Assembly: GCA_011390635.1 (NCBI GenBank)
Contig: JAABSA010000011.1
Span: 1-64,000 of the forward strand
Source: Desulfotignum sp.
Lineage (GTDB): Bacteria; Desulfobacterota; Desulfobacteria; Desulfobacterales; Desulfobacteraceae
Length of the DNA: 64,000 nucleotides
Direction: 5' to 3'
Part shown: positions 19,723 through 31,059 of the stretch, one piece after another
Layout of the letters: each line of letters opens with the position of its first letter
Numbering within the stretch: the first letter of the stretch is position 1
Translations under genes and position numbers: made by a program
The notes under the pieces: model-generated
What the model was told of the DNA's origin: nothing
Databases searched by the model: none
What the model saw: the letters and a program-made list of their open reading frames with translations, nothing else

Positions 19723-19831
19723 TATCTTCCTTTTTATCATAGTTTCCAAAGACCTATGGAATAACAATTTCACGGTTTTTCCGTCAAGATTTTTATTGAC
19801 CTTTCTTCAAATAAAATGCACCCTGTAGCCC

Positions 19832-20776
19832 ATGAAAACCATTGAATTTGACAACATATCCTTGGTCCAGAAGCTGTTTGGCTTTCATAACACCCACCTT
19901 GATAAAATTTCAAAACAGTTCGGGGTAACCATCAACTCCAGGGGAAACAGTGTCACCATTTCAGGAGATGCCGCAAATACCAGCCTGGCCCATACCCTGC
20001 TGGTCCAGCTATACGATCTTTTCAAGGAAAATATCCCCATGGACCCGGGTGATCTGGATGCGGCCATTGCCATGATCAAAAAAGACGGCTCCGCCCGCCT
20101 GGAAACCCTGTTTTTACAAACGGTTTTCGTGACCGCAAAAAATAAACCCATACGGCCCAGAAGCCTTGCCCAGCAAAAATATGTCAATGCCATCCAGTCC
20201 CGGGACATTGTGTTCGGCATCGGCCCTGCCGGCACCGGAAAAACATATCTGGCCATGGCCATGGCAGTGGCAGCCCTTTGCCAGGGAGATGTTCAAAAAA
20301 TCATTCTTACCCGTCCGGCAGTGGAAGCAGGCGAAGCCCTGGGTTTTTTGCCCGGGGATCTGGCGGAAAAAATAACCCCCTATCTGCGCCCCCTCTACGA
20401 TGCTTTGTATGATATGCTGGACTTTGAAAAAGCCAGGGCGTATATTGACCAGGAAATCATTGAACTCGCTCCCCTTGCATTCATGCGGGGCAGAACCCTG
20501 AACAACGCATTTATTATCCTGGATGAGGCCCAGAACACCACCTCCCAGCAGATGAAAATGTTTTTAACCCGAATCGGATACGGCTCCAAAGCCATTGTTA
20601 CTGGAGATATTACACAGATAGATCTGCCGGCCGGCAAAACATCCGGCCTGGTGGAGGTGAAAAAAATCCTCTCCCGCATAAAGGGAATTGATTTTATCTA
20701 TTTTTCCAGAGATGATGTGGTAAGGCACCAGCTGGTTTCCGACATTATTGATGCATATGAAAAAAACAAAGCGTAA
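19832..20776 (+). CDS. PhoH-like ATPase
   Basis: FGIGPAGTGKTYLAMAMAVAAL Walker A, ILTRPAVEAGEALGFLPGDLAEKITPYLRPLYDAL, FIILDEAQNTTSQQMKMFLTRIG. Confidence 0.95.
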   Translation: MKTIEFDNISLVQKLFGFHNTHLDKISKQFGVTINSRGNSVTISGDAANTSLAHTLLVQLYDLFKENIPMDPGDLDAAIAMIKKDGSARLETLFLQTVFVTAKNKPIRPRSLAQQKYVNAIQSRDIVFGIGPAGTGKTYLAMAMAVAALCQGDVQKIILTRPAVEAGEALGFLPGDLAEKITPYLRPLYDALYDMLDFEKARAYIDQEIIELAPLAFMRGRTLNNAFIILDEAQNTTSQQMKMFLTRIGYGSKAIVTGDITQIDLPAGKTSGLVEVKKILSRIKGIDFIYFSRDDVVRHQLVSDIIDAYEKNKA

Positions 20777-23153
20777 TATCTGGCCCGACAAGGTCAAAAC
20801 ATTTTTATCAACCACCCCCTATCTGTTATGGTTCATGCTGTTTGCCATCACTTTTGTTTTTACATTCTTCCAGACCCCTGAGCAGCAGAATATAACGTTT
20901 TCCTATCAGGTGGGTGATGTGGCCCTGCGGGACATCAAAGCGCCCAAGGATTTTCTTGTTGAAGACAAAGAAGTGTCTGAAAAAAGGCGCGGTCAGGCCA
21001 AAGACATGGTCAGGATTGTATATGACTATGATGCCGGCCTGCTGCCACAGATCTCATCCAATATAGAAGAAGCCATGCAGACAGGCAGGGCAGTGTTTGA
21101 ACCGGATGAAAACCCGGCAGCAGAAGAGCACAATATCCGGGAAAACCCACCTGATCCCACTTTTGCCATGGTGCTGGAAACCAAACCCGGGTTTGAAAAA
21201 AAACTGGGCATTGCCATCAGTGAAGGGGCATATTCCATTCTGCATAAACACAGGTTTGATCCTGAAATCACTGAAAAAATCCAGACCATTCTGGGCAAGG
21301 TTTTGTCCAACGGGGTTGTTGCCAACAAGGAGATCCTGCTGGAAGAAGAAAACAAGGGCATTATTTTGAGAACCATAGGGTCCAGTGAAGAACGGATTGT
21401 CAACAATCTCAAGGTGTTTTACGGGCCTGACCAGGCCAAGGCAATGGTCAGAATTGAAGGCGAATCCCTGCTCAAAGGCATCAACTACAACCTGACAAAT
21501 CTGATCGTGGATATATGCCAGCGCCTGTTACAGCCCAATATCTTCATGAATAAAAATGAAACCCAGAAAAGAATCCTGGCAGCCCAGTCCGATATCAACC
21601 CTGTCATGTATCAGGTAAAAGCAGGGGAAATGATTCTCAGGGAAGGCGAACGGGTGAACACAACCAAGCTGCTCAAGCTGAACGCCCTCCAGGAACAGGT
21701 GACGGAAAAAACCATCTATGTATCAGCCGCCGGGATCGCCATGATCACCTTTTTTCTTATCCTGGTTTCCTACCAGCTGTTTTTGAAAGACCACAAAAAC
21801 CTGGAAAATGATCATAACAAACACATGGTTTTTCTGGCCATGGGGCTTATCCTTTACCTGGGCTTTGTAAAGATATCCACCTATCTGGTCCAGTCGGCTG
21901 ATCCACATCAGGCATGGGATTTGGCATCCGCCTCTTTTTTCATGGCGATTCCCCTTCCGGCGGCAGCCATGATCTGCTGTTTGTTTCTGGGATTTGACAT
22001 TGCCATTTATTTTAGCCTGGTACTGTCTGTGCTGGCAGCCCTTTCTTTTGGCGGCAGTTTTGAGGTGTTTATTTTTTTCTTTTTGAGCTGCAGTGCCGCC
22101 GCCTTTCTGGTTCGCAAGAGCCGGGAACGCAAAAGCTTTATCATGGCCGGGCTCAAATTGTCCCTGTTCAATATGGCGCTGGCCGTTTCCTTAGGGTTTT
22201 ATTCCCTTGTTCAACCAGATTTCATGATGTTTACCAAAGAAATCCTAATTGCTTTTTGCGGGGGTGTATTTGCCGCCACCCTGACCATCGGGTTCACCCC
22301 TTTGATTGAAATTCTTTTCGATTATACCACGGAAGCCAAACTGCTGGAATTCTCCAACCTGGACCAGCCGCTTATCAAAAAACTGATGATTGAAGCACCA
22401 GGCACATACAACCACAGCGTCATTGTGGCCACCCTGTCCGAAGCTGCTGCATCCGCCATCGGTGCCAGCAGCCTTAAGGCCAAGGTCATGGCCTACTACC
22501 ACGACATCGGCAAGCTGGACAAAACCATGTATTTCATTGAAAACCAGGCAGACGGAAAAAACCGGCATGACAAGCTGTCTCCGTCCATGTCCGCCCTCAT
22601 TTTGATCCAGCATGTGAAAAAAGGGGTGGAGCTGGCAAAAACCTCCAAGCTGGGAAATGAAATTATTGAAGGCATTACCCAGCACCATGGCACCTCTTTG
22701 ATCAAATACTTTTACAACAAGGCCTTGAAAAGCGGAAAAGACAATGTCAATGAAGAAAATTTCAGATACCCCGGCCCCAAGCCACAGACCAGGGAAACCG
22801 GCATCGTCATGCTGGCGGATGTGGTGGAAGCAGCGGTGCGGGCACTTGAGCGCCCCACACCTGCCCGAATCAGAGGAAGGGTCAAGGAACTGATCAATGA
22901 TATCTTTGCCGACGGCCAGCTGGAAGAGTGTGAACTCACCCTCAAGGACCTCCACCAGATTGCCAAAAGCTTTAACAATATTTTGACCAGTATTTATCAC
23001 AGCCGCATCGAGTATACCGACAAACCCCAGGAAAAGAAAAAAGAAAAAAATGAGTCTCCCAAAGATACTGATCGACAACCGGCAAAAAGCAATGGTACCA
23101 ACCCAAACCATCCGCAAAAAGACAGAACTGATCTTAAACGCCTTGGGTTGTGA
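20748..23153 (+). CDS. 7TM-HD family phosphohydrolase (PgpH/YqfF-like)
   Basis: N-terminal TM plus extracellular region, 7TM block, HD domain APGTYNHSVIVATLSEAAASAIG...YYHDIGKLDKTMYFIENQ...HHGTSLIKYFYNKA. Confidence 0.93.
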   Translation: MMHMKKTKRNIWPDKVKTFLSTTPYLLWFMLFAITFVFTFFQTPEQQNITFSYQVGDVALRDIKAPKDFLVEDKEVSEKRRGQAKDMVRIVYDYDAGLLPQISSNIEEAMQTGRAVFEPDENPAAEEHNIRENPPDPTFAMVLETKPGFEKKLGIAISEGAYSILHKHRFDPEITEKIQTILGKVLSNGVVANKEILLEEENKGIILRTIGSSEERIVNNLKVFYGPDQAKAMVRIEGESLLKGINYNLTNLIVDICQRLLQPNIFMNKNETQKRILAAQSDINPVMYQVKAGEMILREGERVNTTKLLKLNALQEQVTEKTIYVSAAGIAMITFFLILVSYQLFLKDHKNLENDHNKHMVFLAMGLILYLGFVKISTYLVQSADPHQAWDLASASFFMAIPLPAAAMICCLFLGFDIAIYFSLVLSVLAALSFGGSFEVFIFFFLSCSAAAFLVRKSRERKSFIMAGLKLSLFNMALAVSLGFYSLVQPDFMMFTKEILIAFCGGVFAATLTIGFTPLIEILFDYTTEAKLLEFSNLDQPLIKKLMIEAPGTYNHSVIVATLSEAAASAIGASSLKAKVMAYYHDIGKLDKTMYFIENQADGKNRHDKLSPSMSALILIQHVKKGVELAKTSKLGNEIIEGITQHHGTSLIKYFYNKALKSGKDNVNEENFRYPGPKPQTRETGIVMLADVVEAAVRALERPTPARIRGRVKELINDIFADGQLEECELTLKDLHQIAKSFNNILTSIYHSRIEYTDKPQEKKKEKNESPKDTDRQPAKSNGTNPNHPQKDRTDLKRLGL

Positions 23154-23514
23154 TAACCATGAGATATCCATTGTCATCATGGATGACACCCATATCCAGG
23201 AACTCAACCAGACCTTCCGGAAGATATCCAGACCCACCAATGTCCTGGCCTTTCCCATGCAGGAAGGAGAATATTCCGACATCACCCCGGGGTTGCTGGG
23301 GGATGTCGTCATATCAGCCCAGACCGCTTCCAGGGAAGCGGATGCAGCAGGTATCACCATAGAAGAACGGATCTCCCAGCTTCTGGTACACGGCATTCTC
23401 CACCTTCTGGGATTTGACCACGAAGGGGCCGCCGCCAAGGCAGATGAAATGGAAACCAAAAGCCTTGATATTCTGAGACATATTGAAAAGAATCCGAATT
23501 TAGAGGCTTTTTAG
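23050..23514 (+). CDS. ybeY: endoribonuclease YbeY
   Basis: NQTFRKISRPTNVLAFPMQEG...LLGDVVISAQTA...LLVHGILHLLGFDHE (zinc-binding HGxLHLxGxDH). Confidence 0.95.
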   Translation: MSLPKILIDNRQKAMVPTQTIRKKTELILNALGCDNHEISIVIMDDTHIQELNQTFRKISRPTNVLAFPMQEGEYSDITPGLLGDVVISAQTASREADAAGITIEERISQLLVHGILHLLGFDHEGAAAKADEMETKSLDILRHIEKNPNLEAF

Positions 23515-23532
23515 CCAGGAAAGGAAAAACAG

Positions 23533-24255
23533 ATGGCAGAATTGGCTGTTAATGTGGACCATGTGGCCACCCTGCGCCAGGCCCGGGGAATTGATTACCC
23601 CGACCCGGTGGCTGCGGCGATTGCAGCGGAAACAGCAGGTGCAGACGCCATAGTGGTGCACCTGAGAGAAGACCGCCGCCACATCCAGGAAAGGGATGTC
23701 CGGCTGCTCCGGCAGATCGTGCAATCCAGACTTATTCTGGAAATGGCCGCCACCAGTGAAATGCTGGGAATCGCAATGGACATCATGCCCCATACGGTCA
23801 CCCTGGTTCCGGAAAAAAGAGAAGAGTTGACCACGGAAGGGGGACTGGATCTGATCACCCATGAAGATACCATCAGAGAGGCGGTATCTTCCCTGAAAAA
23901 TACCGGAATCAAGGTCTGCATCTTCATTGATCCGGATCTGGACCAGATCAAAACAGCCCATAAAATTGATGCAGACATGATTGAGATCCACACGGGAGCG
24001 TTTTGTGATGCCAGAACCCGGGCAGAAGCCCAAAGGGAATTTATGCGCATCGTAGATGCCGCCAAGATCGGAACCAAGTTGAAACTGGGGGTCAATGCCG
24101 GCCACGGGATCTGCTACAACACCATCAAGGCCTTTGAAGGCCTCCGGGAAATCAGAGAATTTTCCATCGGCCACAGCATTGTTGCAAGGGCGGTGCTCAC
24201 AGGTATGGACCGGGCGGTACGGGATATGAAACAATTGGTAAAAGGCTTGTACTGA
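23533..24255 (+). CDS. pdxJ: pyridoxine 5'-phosphate synthase
   Basis: MAELAVNVDHVATLRQARGIDYPDPVAAAIAAETAGADAIVVHLREDRRHIQERDV. Confidence 0.97.
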   Translation: MAELAVNVDHVATLRQARGIDYPDPVAAAIAAETAGADAIVVHLREDRRHIQERDVRLLRQIVQSRLILEMAATSEMLGIAMDIMPHTVTLVPEKREELTTEGGLDLITHEDTIREAVSSLKNTGIKVCIFIDPDLDQIKTAHKIDADMIEIHTGAFCDARTRAEAQREFMRIVDAAKIGTKLKLGVNAGHGICYNTIKAFEGLREIREFSIGHSIVARAVLTGMDRAVRDMKQLVKGLY

Positions 24256-24341
24256 GCGGCAACACCTGCATCAGACCATCACCGGACAGCCACGATCCAA
24301 ACCTTTCTGGAAAAAATTTGCCCCGGTAAAAAACAGGACTT

Positions 24342-25214
24342 TCAGTCCAGCAGACCTGACATGGCGGCAGCCCGGGTCACCCCATGGGCATTATTGGATA
24401 CCGGCATCAAAATACCGGTATCAAGACCGGGAACTGCATTGGCCACGCAAAAACTCTGGCCCGACCATTCCAGCAGATCCTGGTCATTGAAATCATTTCC
24501 CACAGCAACTACCCTGGCCTGCGGGATCTTCAATCGGCAGGCCAGCCATGCCGCAGCCTGGCTTTTGGAGGCCTGGTGATGGAACACTTCAATCCATGCC
24601 GATTGATGGTCCAAAGGAGAGGTGGCATGGATCACACTGTAGCCGGCCAGATCTGATCTCATCTCTGCGACCCGGCCGGGTGTCAGTTTTCGGGGTACCA
24701 CAGCCAGTACCTGGGTTGCTGCTTCATATAAAAGGGAATCATGGTGCAGGGGGCTGGCAAAAGACCGGTATAAATGGATCCGTTTGTGAAAATCCGGATT
24801 TTCCTGCCCATGGGATTTATACAGAAAATAGACGGTTTCCGGAATGGCCTTGTGAACCATATAATCCATATTGATTCTGTTAAAATAGGTACTTATTTTT
24901 ACCACATCATGCCTGAAAATGGCAAGGTTCCGAATAATACGATCCTGTTTCATGCACAATATCCCGGCACCGGTTGAAAACAGCAGGTAATCCACCGGCA
25001 CCAGGTGTTTTTCCAAATTTATCCGGGTCAGGGCATTTTGAAAGGAGTGGATACTGCGGCCTGTGGCAATGGCCACCACAATGCCTTTGCATCGCAGCCT
25101 GGTAAGGGTTTCCAGATCCCTGGCTGATATTGCCTTGTCATCATTGAACAGGGTGCCGTCCAAGTCGGTGATAAACAGATGCCGATTCATGGAGCTGCCT
25201 TTTATTTTCCCCAA
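24342..25214 (-). CDS. HAD-superfamily (Cof/SPP-like) hydrolase
   Basis: FITDLDGTLFNDDKAIS motif I and VAVGNDFNDQDLLEWSG motif IV. Confidence 0.88.
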   Translation of the reverse strand: MGKIKGSSMNRHLFITDLDGTLFNDDKAISARDLETLTRLRCKGIVVAIATGRSIHSFQNALTRINLEKHLVPVDYLLFSTGAGILCMKQDRIIRNLAIFRHDVVKISTYFNRINMDYMVHKAIPETVYFLYKSHGQENPDFHKRIHLYRSFASPLHHDSLLYEAATQVLAVVPRKLTPGRVAEMRSDLAGYSVIHATSPLDHQSAWIEVFHHQASKSQAAAWLACRLKIPQARVVAVGNDFNDQDLLEWSGQSFCVANAVPGLDTGILMPVSNNAHGVTRAAAMSGLLD

Positions 25215-25609
25215 AAATTATACACCGCCTGGAGAAGTTCCTCCATATCAAAGGGCTTCATAAGCAGGGTTGCATTCTTGATTTTGTCCATGATTTCGGG
25301 CGGTGGTGTAATCCCGGTACATATGATAACCGGCAGGCCCGGCCGGATCCGGTGTATTTTTTCCATGAGCAGGTCACCGGTCATTTCCGGCATGGTATAA
25401 TCGGTGATCAGGGCATCGTAATGAAACGGGGCTTTTTGAAACAATGCAAAAGCCGCAGGTGACCGGGTCATGATATCCACTTCATACCCGTAATCTTCCA
25501 GCATTTCCCGACCCACTTGTGCCAGATAATCCTCATCATCCACGAATAAAATTCTTTTCCCCTGTATGTTTTGGACCACCTGATCCATCCTTTCGTCACT
25601 GCCGATCAT
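25202..25609 (-). CDS. stand-alone response regulator receiver (REC) protein
   Basis: ILFVDDEDYLAQVGREMLEDYGYEV...DALITDYTMPEMTGDLLMEKI...LMKPFDMEELLQAV; no output domain. Confidence 0.9.
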   Translation of the reverse strand: MIGSDERMDQVVQNIQGKRILFVDDEDYLAQVGREMLEDYGYEVDIMTRSPAAFALFQKAPFHYDALITDYTMPEMTGDLLMEKIHRIRPGLPVIICTGITPPPEIMDKIKNATLLMKPFDMEELLQAVYNFWGK

Positions 25610-25641
25610 TTTTTTTGGCCTATGATCTTTTTTTATGCTAT

Positions 25642-27132
25642 CTATTTTTTCTTTTTCAACGCTTCTGTAAGAACACTTTCCATGGTACCCATGGGTTTGT
25701 CTTTTTTTTCCCCGGCAAACTGCCGCCAGTCTTCTGTTTCCTTTTGATCCGGGGGTACCAGGGTCATGCGCCGGTTTTCCTCATCCACCTGCTGAACCAG
25801 AACCGTGACGGTATCTCCTGGTTTCAGTGTATCATAGGATTTGGCATCGGTTGAATTTCTGATGGCAGATACGGGCATCAAGCCGGTAATCCCCGGCTCC
25901 AGACCGATGAACAGACCGAATGTTTCTCGTTTTTCAAGCTTTGCTTCCAGGATATCTCCTGGTTTGTACCTGACACTGATGCCGGTCCAGGGATCTCCCA
26001 AAGCATCCTTTATGCTTAAAGAAACCCGTTTGGCATCCATGTCAATGGACTTGATCACCACCTGGACATCCTGACCCTTTTCAACCACATCCTCGGGCCG
26101 CATCACCCGTTTTGTATGGCTCATTTCACTGATATGCACCAGACCATCCACACCGGGTGCAATTTCCACAAATGCCCCGAATCCGGTCAGCCGCACCACT
26201 TTTCCGGTCACCTGGTCTCCGGTATTAAAGGCGGCATCCATGCTGTCCCAGGGATCAGCCCCTGTTTGTTTCACAGACAAGGAAATTTTAGGCACATCCT
26301 GCCCCGTCTGGTGTTCGATTTTCAACAATTTCACCAGCACACTGTCACCCGGCTGTACCACTTCATCAGGCTTGTCTATTCTGGACCAGCCCAACTCTGA
26401 AATATGGACCATTCCTTCCACACCGGGTGCCAGTTCAACAAACGCCCCATAGGGCATGAGACGGGTAACGGTTCCATGGAACGTATCCCCCACTGCGACA
26501 TCCACCAGAAATTTCTGCTGGGCTTCTTTGATCTGCTCCATCTGCAGGTTTTTACGGGATATGACAATATTACGGCCGTTTTCTTCATACCGGGTCACCA
26601 GAAAATGAAGGGTCTGGCCCACAAAATCCTCCGGTGTTTCCACATATTTGACATCCATATGGCTCACCGGACAAAATGCCCGCTTCCCCAGGATATCCAC
26701 ATTGAATCCACCCTTGATAACCGCTGTAACCTTTCCTTCCACAGGGGTTCTGTTCTGTACCGCATCTTCCAGCAGGGCTGCTTTGCCTGCACCGGAAATG
26801 GCTTTGGACAGAATGATTTCACTTTCACTTAAAGACACCACATACAGGGTGATGACGTCACCTGCCTGAAACGGAAATTCTCCGGTTTCATCCAGAAGTT
26901 CCTGTTTTTCCACGACACCGTCACTTTTGGTGCCGGTGTCTATATACACACTGTTTTTGCCCACGGATATGATCTTTCCTTCCACCATATCGCCTGGTGC
27001 CAGTTCACGGCCCAGGTTGTCGTCATAGGATGCAAAAAGTTCTTCAAAACTCAATTCTTCAGAATTGTCGTCCGGATTTTCATCAAATTTTTCTGTCATG
27101 GTCTTTCTCCAAACAAGGCGGTTATGTGGCAC
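25642..27132 (-). CDS. S1 RNA-binding domain protein (ribosomal protein S1-like)
   Basis: Multiple S1 repeats: [59 protein letters not shown], and others. Confidence 0.92.
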   Translation of the reverse strand: MPHNRLVWRKTMTEKFDENPDDNSEELSFEELFASYDDNLGRELAPGDMVEGKIISVGKNSVYIDTGTKSDGVVEKQELLDETGEFPFQAGDVITLYVVSLSESEIILSKAISGAGKAALLEDAVQNRTPVEGKVTAVIKGGFNVDILGKRAFCPVSHMDVKYVETPEDFVGQTLHFLVTRYEENGRNIVISRKNLQMEQIKEAQQKFLVDVAVGDTFHGTVTRLMPYGAFVELAPGVEGMVHISELGWSRIDKPDEVVQPGDSVLVKLLKIEHQTGQDVPKISLSVKQTGADPWDSMDAAFNTGDQVTGKVVRLTGFGAFVEIAPGVDGLVHISEMSHTKRVMRPEDVVEKGQDVQVVIKSIDMDAKRVSLSIKDALGDPWTGISVRYKPGDILEAKLEKRETFGLFIGLEPGITGLMPVSAIRNSTDAKSYDTLKPGDTVTVLVQQVDEENRRMTLVPPDQKETEDWRQFAGEKKDKPMGTMESVLTEALKKKK

Positions 27133-27213
27133 ATGCCTGACTACTATACTTTACAAAAGCCTGTGTAAAGCAAAAAAGTGTTATGGGTATTTGCGGGACC
27201 TGCCCCGCAACAG

Positions 27214-29049
27214 CTATGGCAGGTCCGCATTCACCCGGTCCAGAAGCTTTCTGGCAATATCTGTTGTGATGCCCGGCACTGTTGCAATCTCTTCCACAGA
27301 GGCATTTTTCAGATTTTCCACCCCTTTGAAACGGGTGAGCAGCAGTTTTTTCTTTTTGGGCCCGATGCCGGAAACTGTATCAAAAACAGAGAGGCTGCCC
27401 CGTTTTTCACGCCGCCTGCGCTGGAAGGTGACGGCAAACCTGTGGGCCTCGTCCCGCACCTGCTGGAGCAGGAACAGCGCTTTTTTGGCAGATGCGGTGT
27501 TCACGGGGTTGGCCCGGCCGGGAATATAGATCTTGTCCAGGTCTTCGCTTTTTGCTTCATCTTTTTTGGCCAGGCCGGCCACTGTAAATCTGCCCTGGAG
27601 CCCCAGTTCCCCGAGCACTGACATGGCCATGCCCAGCTGCCCTTTTCCACCGTCCACCACCAGCAGGTCCGGCCGGGGCATCTCTTTTTCCGGCTTTGAA
27701 AAGCGCCGTGTCAGAACCTGGGTCATGCAGGCATAGTCATCGGGCTGGTCAATACCCTGGATGATATACCTTCTGTAGGCGCTTTTGTCCGGCCGCCCAT
27801 TGGTGAACACCGCCATGGATGATACCGGGTCCTTGCCAGCCAGATTGGAATTGTCAAAACATTCGATCCGCTCAGGCACCCGGTCCATCTGTAAAAGGGA
27901 CTGGAGCATGGCCAGGGCAGACCTGGCAGCCTCCTCTCTGGCCAGCAGTTTTTCCAGCTCCCGGCGGGCATTGACACAGGCCATCTCCACCAGCCGGCGT
28001 TTTTCCCCCCGCACCGGCACATGCACCGTCACTTTTTTCTCTTTTTTTTCCCGCAGCACAGATGCCAGGGCATCCAGGTTTTCAACCTCCCTGTCCACCA
28101 GCACCTCATCCGGCAAAAACCGTGTTTTGCCGTAATACTGCCACAAAAATGCCCGCAGGATTTCATCGTTTTCCCTGAACCCGGGATCCAGGGGATAATG
28201 CACCGTATCCACCAGCCGGCCGGACCGGACAAGCATCACCGTGACAACAGCCATCCCTTCTCTGGCGGCCAGGCCCATCACATCCCGGTCCTTCAGGTCA
28301 GTGCACACCACCACCTGTTTTTCCATGATATTGGTTACGGCAAACATGGCATCCCTTTTCTGGGCCGCTTTTTCAAATTCTTGAGAGGCTGCATGGGCCT
28401 GCATCTCATTTTTTAACTTCTGCATCACCTGGCCGGGCCTGCCCTTTAAAAACAGGACCGCGTCTTTGACCTGCTGCATGTAGGCTGCCTCATCCACCTT
28501 TTGGCAGCAGGGCCCTGTACATTCTTTTATCTGATAATTGAGGCAGGGCCGGGACCGGTTTTTAAACTGGGAGTCTTTGCATTTTCTGAGCTTGAAAATT
28601 TTCTGGATATGCCGCAGGGTCCGGGTCACGCTGTTGGAAGAAGAATAGGGACCAAAATACAGGGCATGGTCGTTTGTAATTTTGCGCACCCGCTGGATGG
28701 CGGGGAAGGGTGCATTTATGTCAATGCGCAGCAGCGGGTAATTTTTGCCGTCCTTGAGCAGCACATTATACCTGGGCCGGTGCTCCTTTATCAGGTTGGA
28801 TTCCAGGATAAAGGCCTCATGGTCCGATGCAGTGATGATCAAATCAAAGTCCCTGACCATGGCCAGCAGGGCCGCGGTTTTGCCGTCAGTATGATTTTGT
28901 TTGGCAAAATAGGACCCCAGCCGCTTTTTCAGGTCTTTTGCCTTTCCCACATAAATTATCTTTTCTTTGGCATCCTTCATCAGGTAGACCCCGGGGCTGT
29001 GGGGGGCCTGGAGGTATTTTTCCGCAAGTGCGGTGTCCAGTCCGGTCAA
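27214..29049 (-). CDS. uvrC: excinuclease ABC subunit C
   Basis: [74 protein letters not shown]. Confidence 0.97.
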   Translation of the reverse strand: MTGLDTALAEKYLQAPHSPGVYLMKDAKEKIIYVGKAKDLKKRLGSYFAKQNHTDGKTAALLAMVRDFDLIITASDHEAFILESNLIKEHRPRYNVLLKDGKNYPLLRIDINAPFPAIQRVRKITNDHALYFGPYSSSNSVTRTLRHIQKIFKLRKCKDSQFKNRSRPCLNYQIKECTGPCCQKVDEAAYMQQVKDAVLFLKGRPGQVMQKLKNEMQAHAASQEFEKAAQKRDAMFAVTNIMEKQVVVCTDLKDRDVMGLAAREGMAVVTVMLVRSGRLVDTVHYPLDPGFRENDEILRAFLWQYYGKTRFLPDEVLVDREVENLDALASVLREKKEKKVTVHVPVRGEKRRLVEMACVNARRELEKLLAREEAARSALAMLQSLLQMDRVPERIECFDNSNLAGKDPVSSMAVFTNGRPDKSAYRRYIIQGIDQPDDYACMTQVLTRRFSKPEKEMPRPDLLVVDGGKGQLGMAMSVLGELGLQGRFTVAGLAKKDEAKSEDLDKIYIPGRANPVNTASAKKALFLLQQVRDEAHRFAVTFQRRRREKRGSLSVFDTVSGIGPKKKKLLLTRFKGVENLKNASVEEIATVPGITTDIARKLLDRVNADLP

Positions 29050-31040
29050 AACGGCACCATTTCCGTCAACTGCCTGATCTTATCCCGGTACCGGGCTGCC
29101 TGCTCAAACTCCAGTTTTTCCGCCGCCTTTTTCATCTTGAATTCCAGGTCCCGGACAAGGTCCTCCAGGTTGAGCTCCTCTGCATCATAGGCCTTTATCT
29201 CTTCATTCACCGAGGCGGCTTCTTGTGCCGCATCACTGCCCTGCCTTGGATAGGTGAACACATTGAGCTGTTTTTGAATGGTGGCGGGAACAATGTTATG
29301 GGCATCGTTATAGGCTTTCTGGATCCTGCGGCGGCGGTTGGTTTCCTCCATGGCCTTTTTCATGGATCCGGTCTCTTTTTCCGCGTACATGATCACCCGG
29401 CCGAACACATTTCTGGCTGCCCTGCCGAAAATCTGGACAAAAGACCGGAATGACCGCAAAAACCCCTCCTTGTCCGCATCCAGGATAGCCACCAGGGACA
29501 CTTCAGGTATGTCCAGGCCCTCTCTGAGCAGGTTGATGCCGATGAGCACATCAAATACGCCCTGGCGCAGGTCCTGGATAATTTCAATACGCTCCATGGT
29601 GGCGATATCGGAATGCAGGTATTTCACCTTAACCCCCAGGTCGGCATAATATTCGGTCAGGTCTTCTGCCATGCGCTTGGTCAGGGTGGTCACCAGGACC
29701 CGTTCATTGGCCTCCACCCGTTTGACGATCTCCTGGTACAGATCATCCACCTGGGTTCTGGCATCCTTTACCTGGACCCGGGGATCCAGCAGCCCTGTGG
29801 GGCGGACGATCTGCTCCGCCACCCGGATGCCCGCCTTTTCCAGTTCATAATCCGCCGGGGTGGCAGACACATAGATGATCCGGGATGTCCTGGCTGAAAA
29901 CTCTTCAAATTTCAGGGGCCGGTTGTCCACGGCAGAGGGCAGCCGGAACCCGTATTCCACCAGGGTCAGTTTTCTGGACCTGTCCGCCTTGTACATGGCC
30001 CCCAGCTGGGATACGGAGATATGGCTTTCATCAAAAAACAAAAGAAAATCATCCGGCATGTAATCCAGCAGCGTGGGAGGCGGCTCCCCGGGGGCCCTGC
30101 CGGTGAGGTGCCGGGAATAGTTTTCTATGCCGTTGCAGTATCCGATCTCATTGAGCATCTCGATATCATAATGGGTCCGCTCCTCCAGGCGCTGGGCCTC
30201 CACCAGCCGGTTCTCCGACCGCAGCACGTCCAGCCGCTCTTTGAGTTCCGCAAGAATCCCTTCCACCGCTTTTTTCCGGGTCTGGCGCTTGGTCACATAG
30301 TGGGATGCAGGATAGATGGCTGTCTGGTCAAAGGTATGGAGCACCTCTCCTTTCAGGGGGTCGATCTCACAGATCTCTTCAATAGTGTCCCCGAAAAAAT
30401 CGATGCGCACTGCCCTGTCCTCTTCATAGGCCGGAAACACTTCCACCCGGTCACCCCTGACCCGGAACACCCCTCTGTGAAAATCGGTGTCATTTCTGGT
30501 ATACTGGATTTCCACCAGCTTCTGGATCACCTTTTCCCGGGAGATTTCCATGTCCCTGGCCAGGGTGATGCGCAGATCCAGGTAATCCTCCGGAGCACCC
30601 AGACCGTAGATGCAGGACACCGATGCCACCACAATGACATCCGGCCGGGCCAGCACCGACCGGGTGGCGGAATGGCGCATCTTGTCGATGATGTCATTGA
30701 TGGAGGAGTCCTTCTGGATATAGGTGTCACTGGACGGCACATATGCCTCGGGCTGGTAATAGTCATAATAGGAGACAAAATATTCCACGCAGTTTTCCGG
30801 AAACAGCGCCTTGAACTCATTGTACAGCTGGGCTGCCAGGGTTTTGTTGGGGGCGATGATCAGGCTGGGTTTTTCCACTTTGGCAATAATATTGGCCATG
30901 GTAAATGTCTTGCCTGATCCGGTGACCCCCAAAAGCACCTGGTGGGGTTCGTTGTCCATCACCCCCCGTGCCAGGTATTCGATGGCTTTGGGCTGGTCCC
31001 CTGTGGGGGAAAATACGGATTGCAGATGAAACAGTCCCAT
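29046..31040 (-). CDS. uvrB: excinuclease ABC subunit B
   Basis: [17 protein letters not shown]...[17 protein letters not shown]...[25 protein letters not shown]. Confidence 0.98.
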   Translation of the reverse strand: MGLFHLQSVFSPTGDQPKAIEYLARGVMDNEPHQVLLGVTGSGKTFTMANIIAKVEKPSLIIAPNKTLAAQLYNEFKALFPENCVEYFVSYYDYYQPEAYVPSSDTYIQKDSSINDIIDKMRHSATRSVLARPDVIVVASVSCIYGLGAPEDYLDLRITLARDMEISREKVIQKLVEIQYTRNDTDFHRGVFRVRGDRVEVFPAYEEDRAVRIDFFGDTIEEICEIDPLKGEVLHTFDQTAIYPASHYVTKRQTRKKAVEGILAELKERLDVLRSENRLVEAQRLEERTHYDIEMLNEIGYCNGIENYSRHLTGRAPGEPPPTLLDYMPDDFLLFFDESHISVSQLGAMYKADRSRKLTLVEYGFRLPSAVDNRPLKFEEFSARTSRIIYVSATPADYELEKAGIRVAEQIVRPTGLLDPRVQVKDARTQVDDLYQEIVKRVEANERVLVTTLTKRMAEDLTEYYADLGVKVKYLHSDIATMERIEIIQDLRQGVFDVLIGINLLREGLDIPEVSLVAILDADKEGFLRSFRSFVQIFGRAARNVFGRVIMYAEKETGSMKKAMEETNRRRRIQKAYNDAHNIVPATIQKQLNVFTYPRQGSDAAQEAASVNEEIKAYDAEELNLEDLVRDLEFKMKKAAEKLEFEQAARYRDKIRQLTEMVPF

Positions 31041-31059
31041 GGGTCAGATTTCCTTTTGG

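Noticed and set aside
22245-23459. 404-aa antisense ORF over the HD hydrolase and ybeY
   Set aside because: Antisense to two confidently identified genes; spans their overlap, which is a codon-bias artefact.
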